Below, in pieces: positions 1 to 8,184 of a DNA stretch of 64,000 nt. The stretch is from Mycobacteriales bacterium (GTDB lineage Bacteria; Actinomycetota; Actinomycetes; DATLTS01), in NCBI GenBank assembly GCA_035533475.1, contig DATLTS010000015.1:44164-108163 (forward strand), written 5' to 3'. Positions within the stretch are counted from its first letter, which is position 1; every line of letters begins with the position of its first letter. The translations under genes were made by a program, and so were the position numbers. The notes below the pieces were generated by a model that made no database searches, was not told where the DNA came from, and saw only the letters and a list, made by a program, of their open reading frames with translations.

Positions 1-1
1 G

Positions 2-121
2 AGGGACCCGCGGCGCATCGGGGCCACCCGCAACGCCGCCGCCTTCCGGCCGGCGCCGCCCTGGGCCTACAGGGTCCCGAAGCCGACCCGTCGACCCTCG
101 GCCTCGGCAATCTCGACGTAG
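2..121 (+). CDS. Possible 3' end of a plus-strand gene entering from the left
   Basis: An open frame enters at the window edge and stops with TAG at 119-121. Its tail reads with several Arg/Pro residues (RRIGATRNAAAFRPAPP near its beginning), the kind of low-complexity tail seen on actinobacterial DEAD-box helicases, which is the neighbour known at this locus in mycobacteria. It would overlap the end of the minus-strand DUF3107 gene by about 55 bases. There are too few residues for identification, so this may be a chance open frame. Confidence 0.2.
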   Translation, partial: RDPRRIGATRNAAAFRPAPPWAYRVPKPTRRPSASAIST

Positions 122-294
122 GCGAGTTTGGCGCTCGGGATCAGCACCCGCCGGCCCTTCTCGTCAACCAGGTTCAGCACGCCAGCCGGGTCGGCGAGCG
201 CCGCACCGACCGCCTGCTCGACCTCGGCCGGCGACTGCGCACTCTCGAGGACAATCTCCCGGGGCGCGAACTGCACGCCGATCCTGACTTCCAC
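67..294 (-). CDS. DUF3107 family protein
   Basis: A 75-residue protein beginning MEVRIGVQFAPREIVLES and ending RRVGFGTL. This is the full length and typical sequence of the small actinobacterial DUF3107 family (TB9.4 in M. tuberculosis), whose biochemical role is unknown. The GTG start has GAGG-type Shine-Dalgarno bases about eight nucleotides upstream. It lies 63 bases downstream of the TetR gene on the same strand, and the TetR-DUF3107 pairing is a conserved actinobacterial gene order, so co-expression is likely. It is a soluble protein with no signal peptide or membrane segment. Confidence 0.85.
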   Translation of the reverse strand: MEVRIGVQFAPREIVLESAQSPAEVEQAVGAALADPAGVLNLVDEKGRRVLIPSAKLAYVEIAEAEGRRVGFGTL

Positions 295-357
295 GCCGCC
301 GCCTCGCCCTCTCGCGGCTCCGCATCGGAGCCGTCCAGCCTGGAGGCTATCCCGCGG

Positions 358-975
358 TCACGGGTTGCGCGGAAAGCCGGAGATCCCACGCCAGGCCAAC
401 GCTGTCAGCAACTCGACGGCACGGGCCTTGGGCACACTGCCGGCCGAGGACAGCCACCAGCGCGCGGACACCTCGGCCAGCCCGGCGAGCCCACACGACA
501 ACAGCTCCGACTCCTCGCGCTGGAGTCCGGTGTCGCGCGCGATGGTGTCGGCGATCGCCTCGATGGAAACCTGGAGTGCCCGTTCGACCCGCGCGCGGAC
601 CACCGGCTCGTTGCGCAGATCGGACTCGAAGACGAGCCGGAACGCGCCCCCCTCGTCGCCGACGAAGTCGAAGTACGCCGCGATGCTCGCCTGCACCCGG
701 GCTCGGTTGTCCGGCGTGGAGGCGAGAGCCCGGTTGACCCCTCGTTCGAGGGAAGCCACATGCTGGTCGAGAAGCGCCAGGTATAGCTCGAGCTTGCCCG
801 GAAAATGTTGGTACAGCACGGGTTTGCTGACGCCGGCTCGTTCGGCGATGTCGTCCATCGCGGCGGCGTGGTAACCATTCGCGACGAAGACTTCCTGGGC
901 AGCTCCGAGCAGCTGGGTGCGCCGGGCCGAGCGCGAGAGCCGGCTACGGGGACGGGCTTGCGAACCGCTCGTCAC
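358..975 (-). CDS. TetR/AcrR family transcriptional regulator
   Basis: About 205 residues. The N-terminal helix-turn-helix domain (RRTQLLGAAQEVFVANGYHAAAM, then DDIAERAGVSKPVLYQHFPGK) is a classic TetR DNA-binding domain ending in the YQHFPGK helix, followed by an all-helical ligand or dimer domain. I chose the GTG at 975 because GAGGGG lies four bases before it; a GTG at 1020 would add 15 Arg/Ala-rich residues and has a weak ribosome site. The gene sits between a small acidic protein gene and DUF3107 in one minus-strand run. This matches the locus of the mycobacterial regulator next to TB9.4. Ligand and targets are unknown. Confidence 0.87.
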   Translation of the reverse strand: MTSGSQARPRSRLSRSARRTQLLGAAQEVFVANGYHAAAMDDIAERAGVSKPVLYQHFPGKLELYLALLDQHVASLERGVNRALASTPDNRARVQASIAAYFDFVGDEGGAFRLVFESDLRNEPVVRARVERALQVSIEAIADTIARDTGLQREESELLSCGLAGLAEVSARWWLSSAGSVPKARAVELLTALAWRGISGFPRNP

Positions 976-1056
976 GCTGCCCCTCGTCGCTGCGTCGGGC
1001 GCAGCGCCTCGCGCGCCCACGGCCGAGCCTACCGGAGGCTCACCAGGAGGCGGTGC

Positions 1057-1215
1057 CTAGCGGTAGTCCTCGTCGCCTTCGACGATCACGTCCTGCTCGG
1101 CCGCGTCCGCGTCGTCGGCCTCGAGCGGCCGCTCCCGCCGATCGGGCTCCGCCACGTCCTCGACGGTCTGGGCCTGCTCGACGACGTCCGCCTCGGCGGC
1201 CTCGAACTCGCTCAC
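1057..1215 (-). CDS. Small acidic protein, unknown function
   Basis: A 52-residue frame starting with GTG (MSEFEAAEADVVEQ) and ending VIVEGDEDYR. It is extremely acidic and Ala/Glu-rich, with no membrane segment. The tail pattern PLEAD-DAAEQ-V-DEDYR resembles the ends of several small actinobacterial proteins of the DUF5709 type, though I cannot confirm membership. ACGGAG lies six bases upstream of the start. It is the fourth gene of the minus-strand run, 54 bases after ligD and 81 before the TetR gene. The clean frame, ribosome site and tight spacing argue that it is real. Function unknown. Confidence 0.6.
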   Translation of the reverse strand: MSEFEAAEADVVEQAQTVEDVAEPDRRERPLEADDADAAEQDVIVEGDEDYR

Positions 1216-1269
1216 GGGCACTCCGTCTCGTCGCGTTCGTTCCCCGCGGCCAGCATGCCGCAGGGCGCT

Positions 1270-2196
1270 TCAGCCCAGCCGACCGGGATCGTCGAAGACG
1301 GCGTCGAACAGGTCGCCCAAGGTTGCCACCCGGTCGAGAGCGTCGGCGGAAAGGAAACGCAAGCCGGCGGGGTTTCCGGACTCCGCGGCCGCCTCGACCT
1401 CGGCCCAGGTCACCGGGGTCGAGGCCGTCGGCTCGGGTTGGGCCCGAAGTGAATAGGGGGCGACCGTCGTTTTCGCCGCGTTGTTCTGGCTCCAGTCGAC
1501 GAGCACCTTGCCCCGACGCACCGCCTTCGTCATCGAAGAAACGACGAGCCCCGGGTGGTGTCGCTCCAGGCCTTCGGCGAGAACCCGGGCGTGCCGGTGG
1601 ACCACTTCCCAGGCGGCGCTGCCATCCAGTCCGGCGTAGAGCTGGAGTCCCTTTCCGCCGCTCGTCTTAGGCCACGCATGCAGACCGTCGGCGGCCAGCG
1701 CGGCCCGGGCCAGCAGGGCGACCCGGGCGCACTCGACCAACCCGGCCGGAGGGCCGGGATCGAGGTCGACGACCAGCCGATCCGGATTCATCGGGCGCCC
1801 GTCGTCGTCGACGCGCCACATCGGGACGTGCAGTTCGAGGGCGGCCAGGTTGGCCAGCCAGACCAGTGTTGCCGTCTCTTCGACGACGAGGTAGTCGATG
1901 CTCTCCCGGCTACGGGTCGATCCGGGACTGGGCAGCCGGACCTTGCGGACCCAATCGGGGGTGTGCGACGGGGCGTTCTTTTCGAAGAATGTCGTGCCGT
2001 CGACGCCATTCGGGAATCGGCGCACGGTCAGCGGCCGGCCAGCGAGGTGGCGGAGGAGCACCGGGGCGATCCGCGTGTAGTAGTCGATGACCGCGGCTTT
2101 CGTGGTTCCGGCCGCGGGGTAGAGCACCTTCGCCAGGTTGGACAGCGAGAGCCGACGGCCTTCGACCTGCACCGTCACCTTCTCCGGCGCGCTCAA
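1270..2196 (-). CDS. LigD-type polymerase (primase-polymerase) domain protein
   Basis: A 308-residue stand-alone LigD polymerase domain (archaeo-eukaryotic primase superfamily) that would fill or extend DNA ends during non-homologous end joining. Visible motifs are the metal-binding DLDPG in LVVDLDPGPPAG, the SGGKGLQ nucleotide/phosphate motif, and the late VDWSQN acidic site followed by TTVAPYSLR. There is no ligase or phosphoesterase domain in this frame. The start is TTG at 2196, with AGGAAG seven bases before it; this TTG overlaps the TGA of the preceding membrane-protein gene (TTGA). A ku gene lies divergently 1 kb away, giving a compact NHEJ locus. The ligase itself must be encoded outside this window. 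Confidence 0.88.
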   Translation of the reverse strand: MSAPEKVTVQVEGRRLSLSNLAKVLYPAAGTTKAAVIDYYTRIAPVLLRHLAGRPLTVRRFPNGVDGTTFFEKNAPSHTPDWVRKVRLPSPGSTRSRESIDYLVVEETATLVWLANLAALELHVPMWRVDDDGRPMNPDRLVVDLDPGPPAGLVECARVALLARAALAADGLHAWPKTSGGKGLQLYAGLDGSAAWEVVHRHARVLAEGLERHHPGLVVSSMTKAVRRGKVLVDWSQNNAAKTTVAPYSLRAQPEPTASTPVTWAEVEAAAESGNPAGLRFLSADALDRVATLGDLFDAVFDDPGRLG

Positions 2197-3098
2197 CCGC
2201 CCACTTCCTGTTGCACGTCCGCTGGCGGCCGGACGGTGGCTGAGCCCCGGGCCAGCCGCTCGTTGGTAGGGGCTTCCCCGTGGCGGGCGAGCGCAACCGC
2301 GCCAGCGACGGTGCACACGAAACCGATCGCGGCAAGTCCGACGTAGCCGTGACGTGGATGGTCGTGCAGCAGCGCGACGCCGATCGCGGCCGGGACGAGG
2401 GTCTCCGTGACGACGACCGCCGCGGTGACCCGAGTGACCGTGCCGCGCTGCACGGCGGTCGCATAGAGCAGGATTCCCAGGAGACCGGCCGCCATCATCG
2501 CCCAGGTCGCCGGGTCGGTCACCAGCCCGAGCAGGGAACGCGGGTGATGCAGGATCCGGGCGCCGATCCCGGACGCGCCGTAGGCGAGCCCGGCCAGCAC
2601 CCCGAGCGCCCAGCTACCCGGACCCGGTCCGGTCCGGGTGGCCCGGCCGGCGAGGAAGGCGACCGCGCCCAGCAGACCGACACCGAGGAGCAACGCCGTC
2701 CGCCCGCCGAGGTCCACACCGGCCGGTCGGTTCCGTGCGGAGGAGATGGCGAGCATCGCGAGGCCGGCACTGACCAGGGCGATCGCCAGCCACTCCCGGG
2801 CCTGCAGCCGGGCCCGAAGGAATGCGGCCGCGAGCAGGGCCGTGACCGCGAGACTCGCCGAGATCGCAGCCTGGACCACGAACAGCGGCAGACTGCGCAG
2901 CGCCGCCAGGGACAGTGCGAAGCCGAGCCCGTCGAGGCCGAGCCCGGCGATGAACATCCAGGAATGGACCAGTCGCCACAGCATCCGAACGTCGACCGAC
3001 TGGGCACGCTGGGTTCGGCGGGCGCCGATGGTCTGAAGGATCGTCGCGACCCCGTAGGCGATGGCGGCGGCGAACGCCCCCGCGAGGCCCCAGTGCAC
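2193..3098 (-). CDS. EamA/DMT-like integral membrane protein
   Basis: About 301 residues with roughly ten hydrophobic helices arranged in two similar halves, beginning MHWGLAGAFAAAIAYGVATILQ. This is the layout of drug/metabolite-transporter superfamily proteins (DMT/EamA), here of the actinobacterial type often annotated as hypothetical. The GTG start lies 113 bases from the divergent ku start. The stop overlaps the start of the LigD polymerase gene, so the two are translationally coupled. Substrate cannot be read from the sequence. The C-terminal 30 residues (from about 270) are polar and cytoplasmic-looking. Confidence 0.7.
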   Translation of the reverse strand: MHWGLAGAFAAAIAYGVATILQTIGARRTQRAQSVDVRMLWRLVHSWMFIAGLGLDGLGFALSLAALRSLPLFVVQAAISASLAVTALLAAAFLRARLQAREWLAIALVSAGLAMLAISSARNRPAGVDLGGRTALLLGVGLLGAVAFLAGRATRTGPGPGSWALGVLAGLAYGASGIGARILHHPRSLLGLVTDPATWAMMAAGLLGILLYATAVQRGTVTRVTAAVVVTETLVPAAIGVALLHDHPRHGYVGLAAIGFVCTVAGAVALARHGEAPTNERLARGSATVRPPADVQQEVGG

Positions 3099-3211
3099 GC
3101 AGTGGACGGTAACCCGTCCGTTTCGGAGCGGGGCCGCGGCCCGGCGTAGCTGCCGGATCAGCGGGGTAGGATGATCTTGACGATCGGCGATCCGGACCTG
3201 GCGAGGCGGGC

Positions 3212-4192
3212 ATGCGCAGCATCTGGAAAGGGGCCATCTCGTTTGGCCTGGTCACGATTCCGGTCAAGCTCTATTCCGCCACGGACGTCAAGGACGTCAG
3301 CTTTCACCAGGTCCACCGCGCCGACGGAGGCCGGATCCGCTTCAAGCGCGTGTGCTCGATCGACGGCGAGGAAGTGCCCTTCTCCGACATCGCCAAGGGC
3401 TACGAGCTGGGCACCGGAGAGGTCGTCATGCTCGGCGACGAGGACTTCGCCGACCTGCCGTTGCGGACGTCGAGGTCGATCGATGTGCTGACGTTCGTCC
3501 CGCTCGATCAGGTCGACCCGATGTACTTCGAGCGCAGCTACTACCTCGAGCCGGAGACCGCCGGCACGAAGCCATACGTTCTGCTGCGCGAGGCGCTCGA
3601 GCAGTCCGGGCGGGTTGCCCTGGTCAAGGTGGCGCTCCGGCAGCGCGAGACGCTGGCCGCGCTTCGGGTCCGGGACGGGGTGTTCGTGCTCGAGACCATG
3701 CTTTGGCCGGACGAGATCCGAACACCGGACTTCGCATTCCTCGACGAGGAGGTGCCGGTCCGCCCGCAGGAGCTCGCGATGGCCGTTTCGTTGATCGAGA
3801 CGCTGGCCGGCGACTTCGATCCGATGGCCTACACCGACGACTACCGGTCGGCGCTCCAGGAGCTGATCGAGGCGAAGATTGCCGGCCGGGACGTGGTCGC
3901 TCCCGCCGAGCCGACCCAAACCGGCGGGGCCGTGGTCGACCTGATGGCGGCGCTGCGGGCCAGCGTCGAAGCCGCCCGGGGGGGCCGGTCCGATGCCAGC
4001 CCAGCGCCGTCGCAACCCGCATCCGCACCCGGGACGGCGTCGAAACGGGGCAAGGCCAAGACCGCGGCCGCCCCCCGGGGGGCTCGAGCGACCCCCGCCA
4101 CCGCCGGCGAATCGCCGCGCAAAGCCGCTCCGACTCGGAAGGTATCGGCCAAGAAGACGGCGAAAAGGACATCGACCCGCCGTTCTGCCTGA
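3212..4192 (+). CDS. ku: Ku DNA-end-binding protein (NHEJ)
   Basis: A 326-residue bacterial Ku homodimer subunit that encircles DNA ends and recruits LigD. The N-terminus MRSIWKGAISFGLVTIPVKLYSA is diagnostic, followed by the core motifs KRVCSIDGEEVPFSDIAKGYE and YFERSYYLEPE; the core ends near residue 255. A Lys/Arg/Ala/Pro-rich tail (about 265-326) is the low-complexity basic extension known to modulate DNA binding in many actinobacterial Ku proteins. The ATG at 3212 is the canonical family start. Divergent orientation to the LigD polymerase operon suggests a shared control region at 3099-3211. Confidence 0.96.
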   Translation: MRSIWKGAISFGLVTIPVKLYSATDVKDVSFHQVHRADGGRIRFKRVCSIDGEEVPFSDIAKGYELGTGEVVMLGDEDFADLPLRTSRSIDVLTFVPLDQVDPMYFERSYYLEPETAGTKPYVLLREALEQSGRVALVKVALRQRETLAALRVRDGVFVLETMLWPDEIRTPDFAFLDEEVPVRPQELAMAVSLIETLAGDFDPMAYTDDYRSALQELIEAKIAGRDVVAPAEPTQTGGAVVDLMAALRASVEAARGGRSDASPAPSQPASAPGTASKRGKAKTAAAPRGARATPATAGESPRKAAPTRKVSAKKTAKRTSTRRSA

Positions 4193-4289
4193 CCGCCCCC
4201 GGGCGCCGGTGCTCAAGGCGACCCCCAGACCGGTCGACACCCCGACGAGGGGTTGATCAACCCATCCGCGTCCATTGGGGGCAGTTGAG

Positions 4290-4940
4290 GTGACGCTCAC
4301 CGACTACGCCGAGATCGTGGCTGCGCTGCGCGCGGTTCCGGGCGTGGCCGACGCGGACGTCGAACCCGACGAAGAAGGCGGCGGGCTGGGGCTTCTCCGG
4401 CTCGGCCTAGCCCCTGGTGTCGACGAGGTCCAAGTGGCGACCAGCGTGGGCCGTCTGCTCCGCGAGCGCTTCGGCCTCGGCGTGGACGCCGACCGGGTGC
4501 AGCTCGTCGAGGATACGGCTACCCCCGAGCCACCGACCCTCCCCGAGGGCACCGGCGGCCGGCCGGCGATCACCCGGATGCAGCTTGTTTCTTCAGGGCT
4601 CGATGTAACCGCGATCGTCACGCTGCGGCACGGCAGCTCGTCGGCCTCCGGGGAAAGCACCGGCACGGCCACCCAGTCCGGCGTCCAGCGCGCGGTTGCC
4701 GGCGCAACCCTGCGGGCGCTTGAGGGTCTGCTGGACCGGAGGGCCCGATTCGAACTCGAACACGTCGAGATCTCCAACACCGGGCGGCACCGTACCGTGC
4801 TCGTTTCACTGACCATGCTGTCGAATTCCGGCAGCGAGCGGCTCACCGGATCGGCCACGGTCCGCGAGGATGTCCGCCAGGCCTGCATCCGGGCCACCCT
4901 CGATGCGGTCAACCGACGACTCGAGCCGATGCTGCACTGA
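4290..4940 (+). CDS. Conserved protein of unknown function
   Basis: A 216-residue soluble protein. The C-terminal half (about 115-216) carries a recognisable repeating pattern, GVQRAVAGATLRALEGLLDRRARFELEHVEI then GSATVREDVRQACIRATLDAVNR, an alpha/beta layout I have seen in uncharacterised actinobacterial proteins but cannot name. The start is assigned to GTG 4290 because GGGGGC lies seven bases upstream; a TTG at 4275 is the alternative. It lies 55 bases upstream of the S51 peptidase gene on the same strand and may be co-transcribed. No signal peptide or membrane helix. Confidence 0.6.
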   Translation: MTLTDYAEIVAALRAVPGVADADVEPDEEGGGLGLLRLGLAPGVDEVQVATSVGRLLRERFGLGVDADRVQLVEDTATPEPPTLPEGTGGRPAITRMQLVSSGLDVTAIVTLRHGSSSASGESTGTATQSGVQRAVAGATLRALEGLLDRRARFELEHVEISNTGRHRTVLVSLTMLSNSGSERLTGSATVREDVRQACIRATLDAVNRRLEPMLH

Positions 4941-4995
4941 GCCCCTCACGCCCGCCCGCCGGCGGCTGCGGAGCACCCTTTCGTAGGTTGATCCC

Positions 4996-5670
4996 ATGCC
5001 GGGAACGATCTGCCTGCAGGGCGGCGCCGAATTCGGGGATCTCTGCCGTCCGATGGACCTGGACCTGTTGGCCCGGGCGGACGGCGGACCGGTCGTCGTC
5101 GTGCCCTTGGCCGCGGCCGTGGGGCGGGAGGCGGAGCTGGCCGGCCGGCACGGTGTCGAGCACTTCGCCGGTCTGGGTGCGGTCAGCGCCGTCGTCGCCC
5201 CGGACGCGCGCTCTGATCCCGGCGCGGCCGAGGCCGCGTTCGCCATCGCCCGGTTGCTCGTGCTTCCGGGGGGTTCGCCGGGGCGGTTGTTGGACGCTCT
5301 GCGGCACACCGGAGCCGATCGCTGGCTCGATGGGGTCCTCGAACGTGGCGGCGTCGTCATGGGGGCCAGCGCGGGGGCGATGGTCCTCGGGGCGGTGACC
5401 CTCCGCCCCGGTGCCCGCCCCGGTTTCGGACCCGGGCTCGGCCTCCTGCCCGGGCTCGCCGTCGTCCCGCACGCGTCCGACGATGTCGACCGGTTGCAGA
5501 CGGTCCGGGCGATGGTCGGCACCGCGGTCGTGGTCGGAATCCCCGAGTGCGCCGGGATCCGGATCGACCCCGACGGCTCGTGGACCGGGATGGGCGCGTC
5601 GGCTAGCACCGCCGTCGACGCGGCCGGACCGCGCCGCCTCGAGGTGGGGGCGACGTGGGCGCTCCCGTGA
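4996..5670 (+). CDS. Peptidase S51 / cyanophycinase-like protein
   Basis: A 224-residue class I glutamine-amidotransferase-fold protein. Diagnostic elements are LLVLPGGSPGRLLDAL (about 89-104), the nucleophile elbow GASAGAMVLG with the Ser in the GASAGA turn (about 122-131), and the following LLPGLAVVPHAS segment. Family members are serine exopeptidases for isoaspartyl or Asp-rich peptides, or cyanophycinases. The protein is slightly shorter than typical cyanophycinases (about 270). Its end overlaps the beginning of the alpha/beta hydrolase gene, indicating one operon. The substrate is an inference only. Confidence 0.75.
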   Translation: MPGTICLQGGAEFGDLCRPMDLDLLARADGGPVVVVPLAAAVGREAELAGRHGVEHFAGLGAVSAVVAPDARSDPGAAEAAFAIARLLVLPGGSPGRLLDALRHTGADRWLDGVLERGGVVMGASAGAMVLGAVTLRPGARPGFGPGLGLLPGLAVVPHASDDVDRLQTVRAMVGTAVVVGIPECAGIRIDPDGSWTGMGASASTAVDAAGPRRLEVGATWALP

Positions 5671-6593
5671 GCCTGCGCGAGCTCCCCGGCCCGGATGCGC
5701 CACCGCTCGGACCGTGGGCCGGATCGCTGCTCGACGCCGGCACCGGCGCCCGGGTGTTCGTCCGCCGGGTCCCGGACAGCACCGGTGCGGAGCCTGCCGT
5801 GTTCGTCCACGGCCTCGGCGGCGCCGCGACGAACTGGACCGACCTGGCGTGGCTCCTCGCCGACGTGGTCGACGGTTACGCGGTCGATTTGCCGGGCTTC
5901 GGCTACAGCGAACCGGCTGCCGACGGCCGCTACCGGCTCGACGCACATGTCGACGCAGTGCAAGGGGTCATCCGCCGGCTCGAGCGCGGCGCGGTGCATC
6001 TGTTCGGCAACTCGCTGGGCGGCGCGGTGGCCGTCCGGCTCGCAGCGGATCATCCCGACCTGGTCCGCTCGCTCACCCTCGTCTCCCCGGCGCTGCCCGA
6101 TCTGACCCCGTGGCGGCTGCACGACCCGAGGTTGTTGGTGCTGCTGACCCCCGGCGTGCGCGGGATCGCGCAACGCCGACTTTCGTCCGTGCCGGCCGCC
6201 GCGCGGGCTCGGCGGATGCTCCGGCTCTGCTACGCCGACCCGACCCGCGTGCACCCGGACCGGGTCGACCAGGTGATCGCGGAGATAGAGCGACGGGACC
6301 GGGTGAGCTGGGCGAACCGGGCCCTCCTCGGCTCCCTCGACGGGTTGGCCCGGGCCAACCTCGAGCCGGGATCGCGTTCCCTGTGGCGGCAAGCGGCCGC
6401 CCTCGAGGTCCCCACCCTGTTGCTCTGGGGACGCAAGGACCGGCTGGTGAACGTCGCTGTGGGACACCGGGCACACCGGCGGATCCGCGGGTCGAAGCTC
6501 GTCATCTACCCCGACTGCGGGCACGTGGCCCAGCTCGAGGCCCCAGAACGGGTCGCCGCCGAGGCGTGGCGCCACGTCACAGCGGCCCGATAA
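5655..6593 (+). CDS. Alpha/beta hydrolase (lipase/esterase-like)
   Basis: A 312-residue alpha/beta-hydrolase fold. The oxyanion region FVHGLGGAATNW, nucleophile elbow GNSLGG, acid GRKDRL and catalytic histidine in DCGHVAQLEAPE are all present in order. GTG 5655 is preceded by GAGGTGGGGG, a usable ribosome site; a GTG at 5667 would give a four-base overlap with the upstream stop but has no clear ribosome site. It occupies the relative place of lipV (Rv3203) in the mycobacterial block, though orthology cannot be proved here. Likely cytoplasmic, as no signal peptide is evident. Confidence 0.85.
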   Translation: MGAPVSLRELPGPDAPPLGPWAGSLLDAGTGARVFVRRVPDSTGAEPAVFVHGLGGAATNWTDLAWLLADVVDGYAVDLPGFGYSEPAADGRYRLDAHVDAVQGVIRRLERGAVHLFGNSLGGAVAVRLAADHPDLVRSLTLVSPALPDLTPWRLHDPRLLVLLTPGVRGIAQRRLSSVPAAARARRMLRLCYADPTRVHPDRVDQVIAEIERRDRVSWANRALLGSLDGLARANLEPGSRSLWRQAAALEVPTLLLWGRKDRLVNVAVGHRAHRRIRGSKLVIYPDCGHVAQLEAPERVAAEAWRHVTAAR

Positions 6594-6630
6594 CCGGGGA
6601 TACTGCGATCCGGACAGGAGGGAGCAGGCC

Positions 6631-7728
6631 GTGACCGACTTCGGACCTGGGGGGGCGCCGTTCACCGACCCCCCCGCGGAGGCACCTGCCGGCTCGCCGA
6701 TGGCTGAGCGGATGCAGCAACTGCTCTCGCGTGCAGTCGAGGACCAGATCTCCGAGCAGCGCCAGTTGGCCGTCATCGTCGGCGAGATCCGCGGGTTGTT
6801 GGCCCGGCTGCCCGAGGAACTGCGGATCGCCGCCGGCGGGGCACTTATCCAGCAGACGCAGCAGACCCAGCAGGCCGTCGCGGCGGTAGCGGCCGTCACC
6901 TCCCGGGTGGAGGAACTCGGCGGCCAACTCACCCACCTCGCGTCCGCCGACGCGGTGGCGCTGCTTGCCGCGCGGATCGACGAGCTCGGGGTTCGAGTCG
7001 ACCGATTGGCCGGCGGCGAGCTCCTGACCGCTGTCCTCGACCGGCTCGACACCCTGTCCGGCAGATTCGACGGGGTCCACGGTCGACTGGAGGGAATCCC
7101 CGGCGAGGTCGCCGGGTCGGTGCGCAATGAATTCGGCCCGGTCCTCGACCGGCTCAGCCGGGTCCAGCGCGGGCTCGCCGACGGCGAGACCCGGATCGCG
7201 GCTCGGGTGGATGAGGCGGTCCTCGCCCTGGCTGACGCGCTGCTCCGCAGACGGTCCCGGCCGGCCGGCTCCGGCAAAGCCGCGGCGGAGCCGCCCGGGC
7301 CGGTCGAACTGCCGGTCGAACCGCCGGTCGAGCCGCCGGTGGTCGAACCGCCCGGGCCGGCCGAGCCTCAGGTGGCCGAACCTCCGGTGGTCGAACCGCC
7401 GGCCGAACCGCCCGTGGCCGAACCGCCCGGGCCGGCCGAACCGCCGGTGGCCGAACCCATCGATGCAGTGACACGCACCGACGAGCGTTTGCTCGACGAC
7501 GCGGACGCCGACCCCGAACCGGCGCCGTTCACCGGTCATCTGCTCCAGGACGAGCCGGCTGATGCCGCGCCCAGTCCGGAGTCGACCAGACACCCATGGT
7601 CCTACCCCGAGTCCGGTCCGGATTCTGTCGCGCCGCCGGTCAATGCGGCGCAAGCGGCGGCAGAGAGCCCGGCCGAGCAGTCGGACGAACCGCGCCGACG
7701 GCGGCCCTGGTGGCGTCCGGGGGACTGA
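6631..7728 (+). CDS. Coiled-coil protein with a long Pro/Glu/Val repeat
   Basis: A 365-residue protein in two parts. Residues about 20-205 are helical with heptad-like Leu/Val spacing and read as a coiled coil. Residues about 221-276 are a low-complexity EPPVVEPPGPAEPPV region, followed by an acidic disordered tail ending in RRRRPWWRPGD. There is no membrane segment. The GTG start is at 6631 after GGAGGGAGCAGGCC. Unknown function; the layout suggests a scaffold or cell-envelope-associated protein with a flexible spacer, which is inference only. The repeat is likely to vary in length between strains. Confidence 0.65.
   Translation: MTDFGPGGAPFTDPPAEAPAGSPMAERMQQLLSRAVEDQISEQRQLAVIVGEIRGLLARLPEELRIAAGGALIQQTQQTQQAVAAVAAVTSRVEELGGQLTHLASADAVALLAARIDELGVRVDRLAGGELLTAVLDRLDTLSGRFDGVHGRLEGIPGEVAGSVRNEFGPVLDRLSRVQRGLADGETRIAARVDEAVLALADALLRRRSRPAGSGKAAAEPPGPVELPVEPPVEPPVVEPPGPAEPQVAEPPVVEPPAEPPVAEPPGPAEPPVAEPIDAVTRTDERLLDDADADPEPAPFTGHLLQDEPADAAPSPESTRHPWSYPESGPDSVAPPVNAAQAAAESPAEQSDEPRRRRPWWRPGD
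7291..7455 (+). repeat. Imperfect tandem repeats coding for Pro-Val-Glu units
   Basis: Within the coiled-coil gene, short units of 9 to 24 bases built from CCGCCGGTGGTCGAA-like words recur about a dozen times and encode EPPV, EPPG and AEPP blocks. The frame stays open throughout. Confidence 0.8.
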
Positions 7729-7762
7729 CGGAAGGCCGCCGGAAGGCTGACGCAGAGGCAGG

Positions 7763-7799
7763 CGGACAGGTAGCCGGACAGGTAGGCCGGACAGGCCGC
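7763..7799. repeat. Three tandem 12-13 bp units between convergent genes
   Basis: CGGACAGGTAGC, CGGACAGGTAGGC and CGGACAGGCCGC lie head to tail in the gap between the coiled-coil gene and the convergent CsbD gene. No function is evident. Confidence 0.7.
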
Positions 7800-7845
7800 G
7801 GGCCGGACCGCCCCCGTGGCCGGCCTGGCCCGCAGCCTCGCGCGG

Positions 7846-8019
7846 TCAGGACTTGAACGCGTCCTTGACTTTCTCGCCGGCTTGCTTGAGGTTTCCGGCG
7901 ACCTGGTCACCCTTGCCCTCTGCCTGCCACTGATCGTTGCCGGTGGCCTTGCCGACCTTGCGCTTCGCGTCGCCCTTGAGTTCCTGCGCCTTGTTCGAGA
8001 GCTTGTCGGCCGCGCCCAT
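7846..8019 (-). CDS. CsbD family stress-response protein
   Basis: A 57-residue protein starting MGAADKLSNKAQELKGDAKRKVG and ending AGEKVKDAFKS. This is the standard CsbD-like sequence with the GDxxG and QAEGKGDQVAGN motifs. CsbD proteins are small, very hydrophilic, and in several bacteria belong to general stress regulons; molecular function is unknown. AGGAGA lies about six bases before the ATG. Single gene, convergent with the coiled-coil gene and divergent from moeZ. Confidence 0.9.
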   Translation of the reverse strand: MGAADKLSNKAQELKGDAKRKVGKATGNDQWQAEGKGDQVAGNLKQAGEKVKDAFKS

Positions 8020-8145
8020 CTCGTCTCCTCGGTTCGTGGTGCTTCCGCCACCTGGTTACTGCCCGCGGCGCGCCCGGCGAAACGGAACAATCGCGCGGTG
8101 GCGAGGGTTTCCCCCTCGCGAGGGCGGTCTGCCAGGCTGTCCCCA

Positions 8146-8171
8146 AACGCTGTCTACGAACGCTGTCTACG
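8146..8171. repeat. Perfect 13-bp tandem duplication upstream of moeZ
   Basis: AACGCTGTCTACG occurs twice in direct succession, ending 14 bases before the moeZ start codon and just before the GAGG ribosome site. It is either a recent slippage product or a binding site in the moeZ promoter region. Confidence 0.8.
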
Positions 8172-8184
8172 AACGAGGTGCATC

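Noticed and set aside
4806..7277. Very long minus-strand frame covering S51, hydrolase and coiled-coil genes
   Set aside because: The opposite strand has three genes with clear motifs; the frame is a high-GC artefact.
8101..8119. Short hairpin GCGAGGG/CCCTCGC upstream of the moeZ region
   Set aside because: Seven base pairs in very GC-rich DNA, no T tract and not placed after a gene; likely chance.
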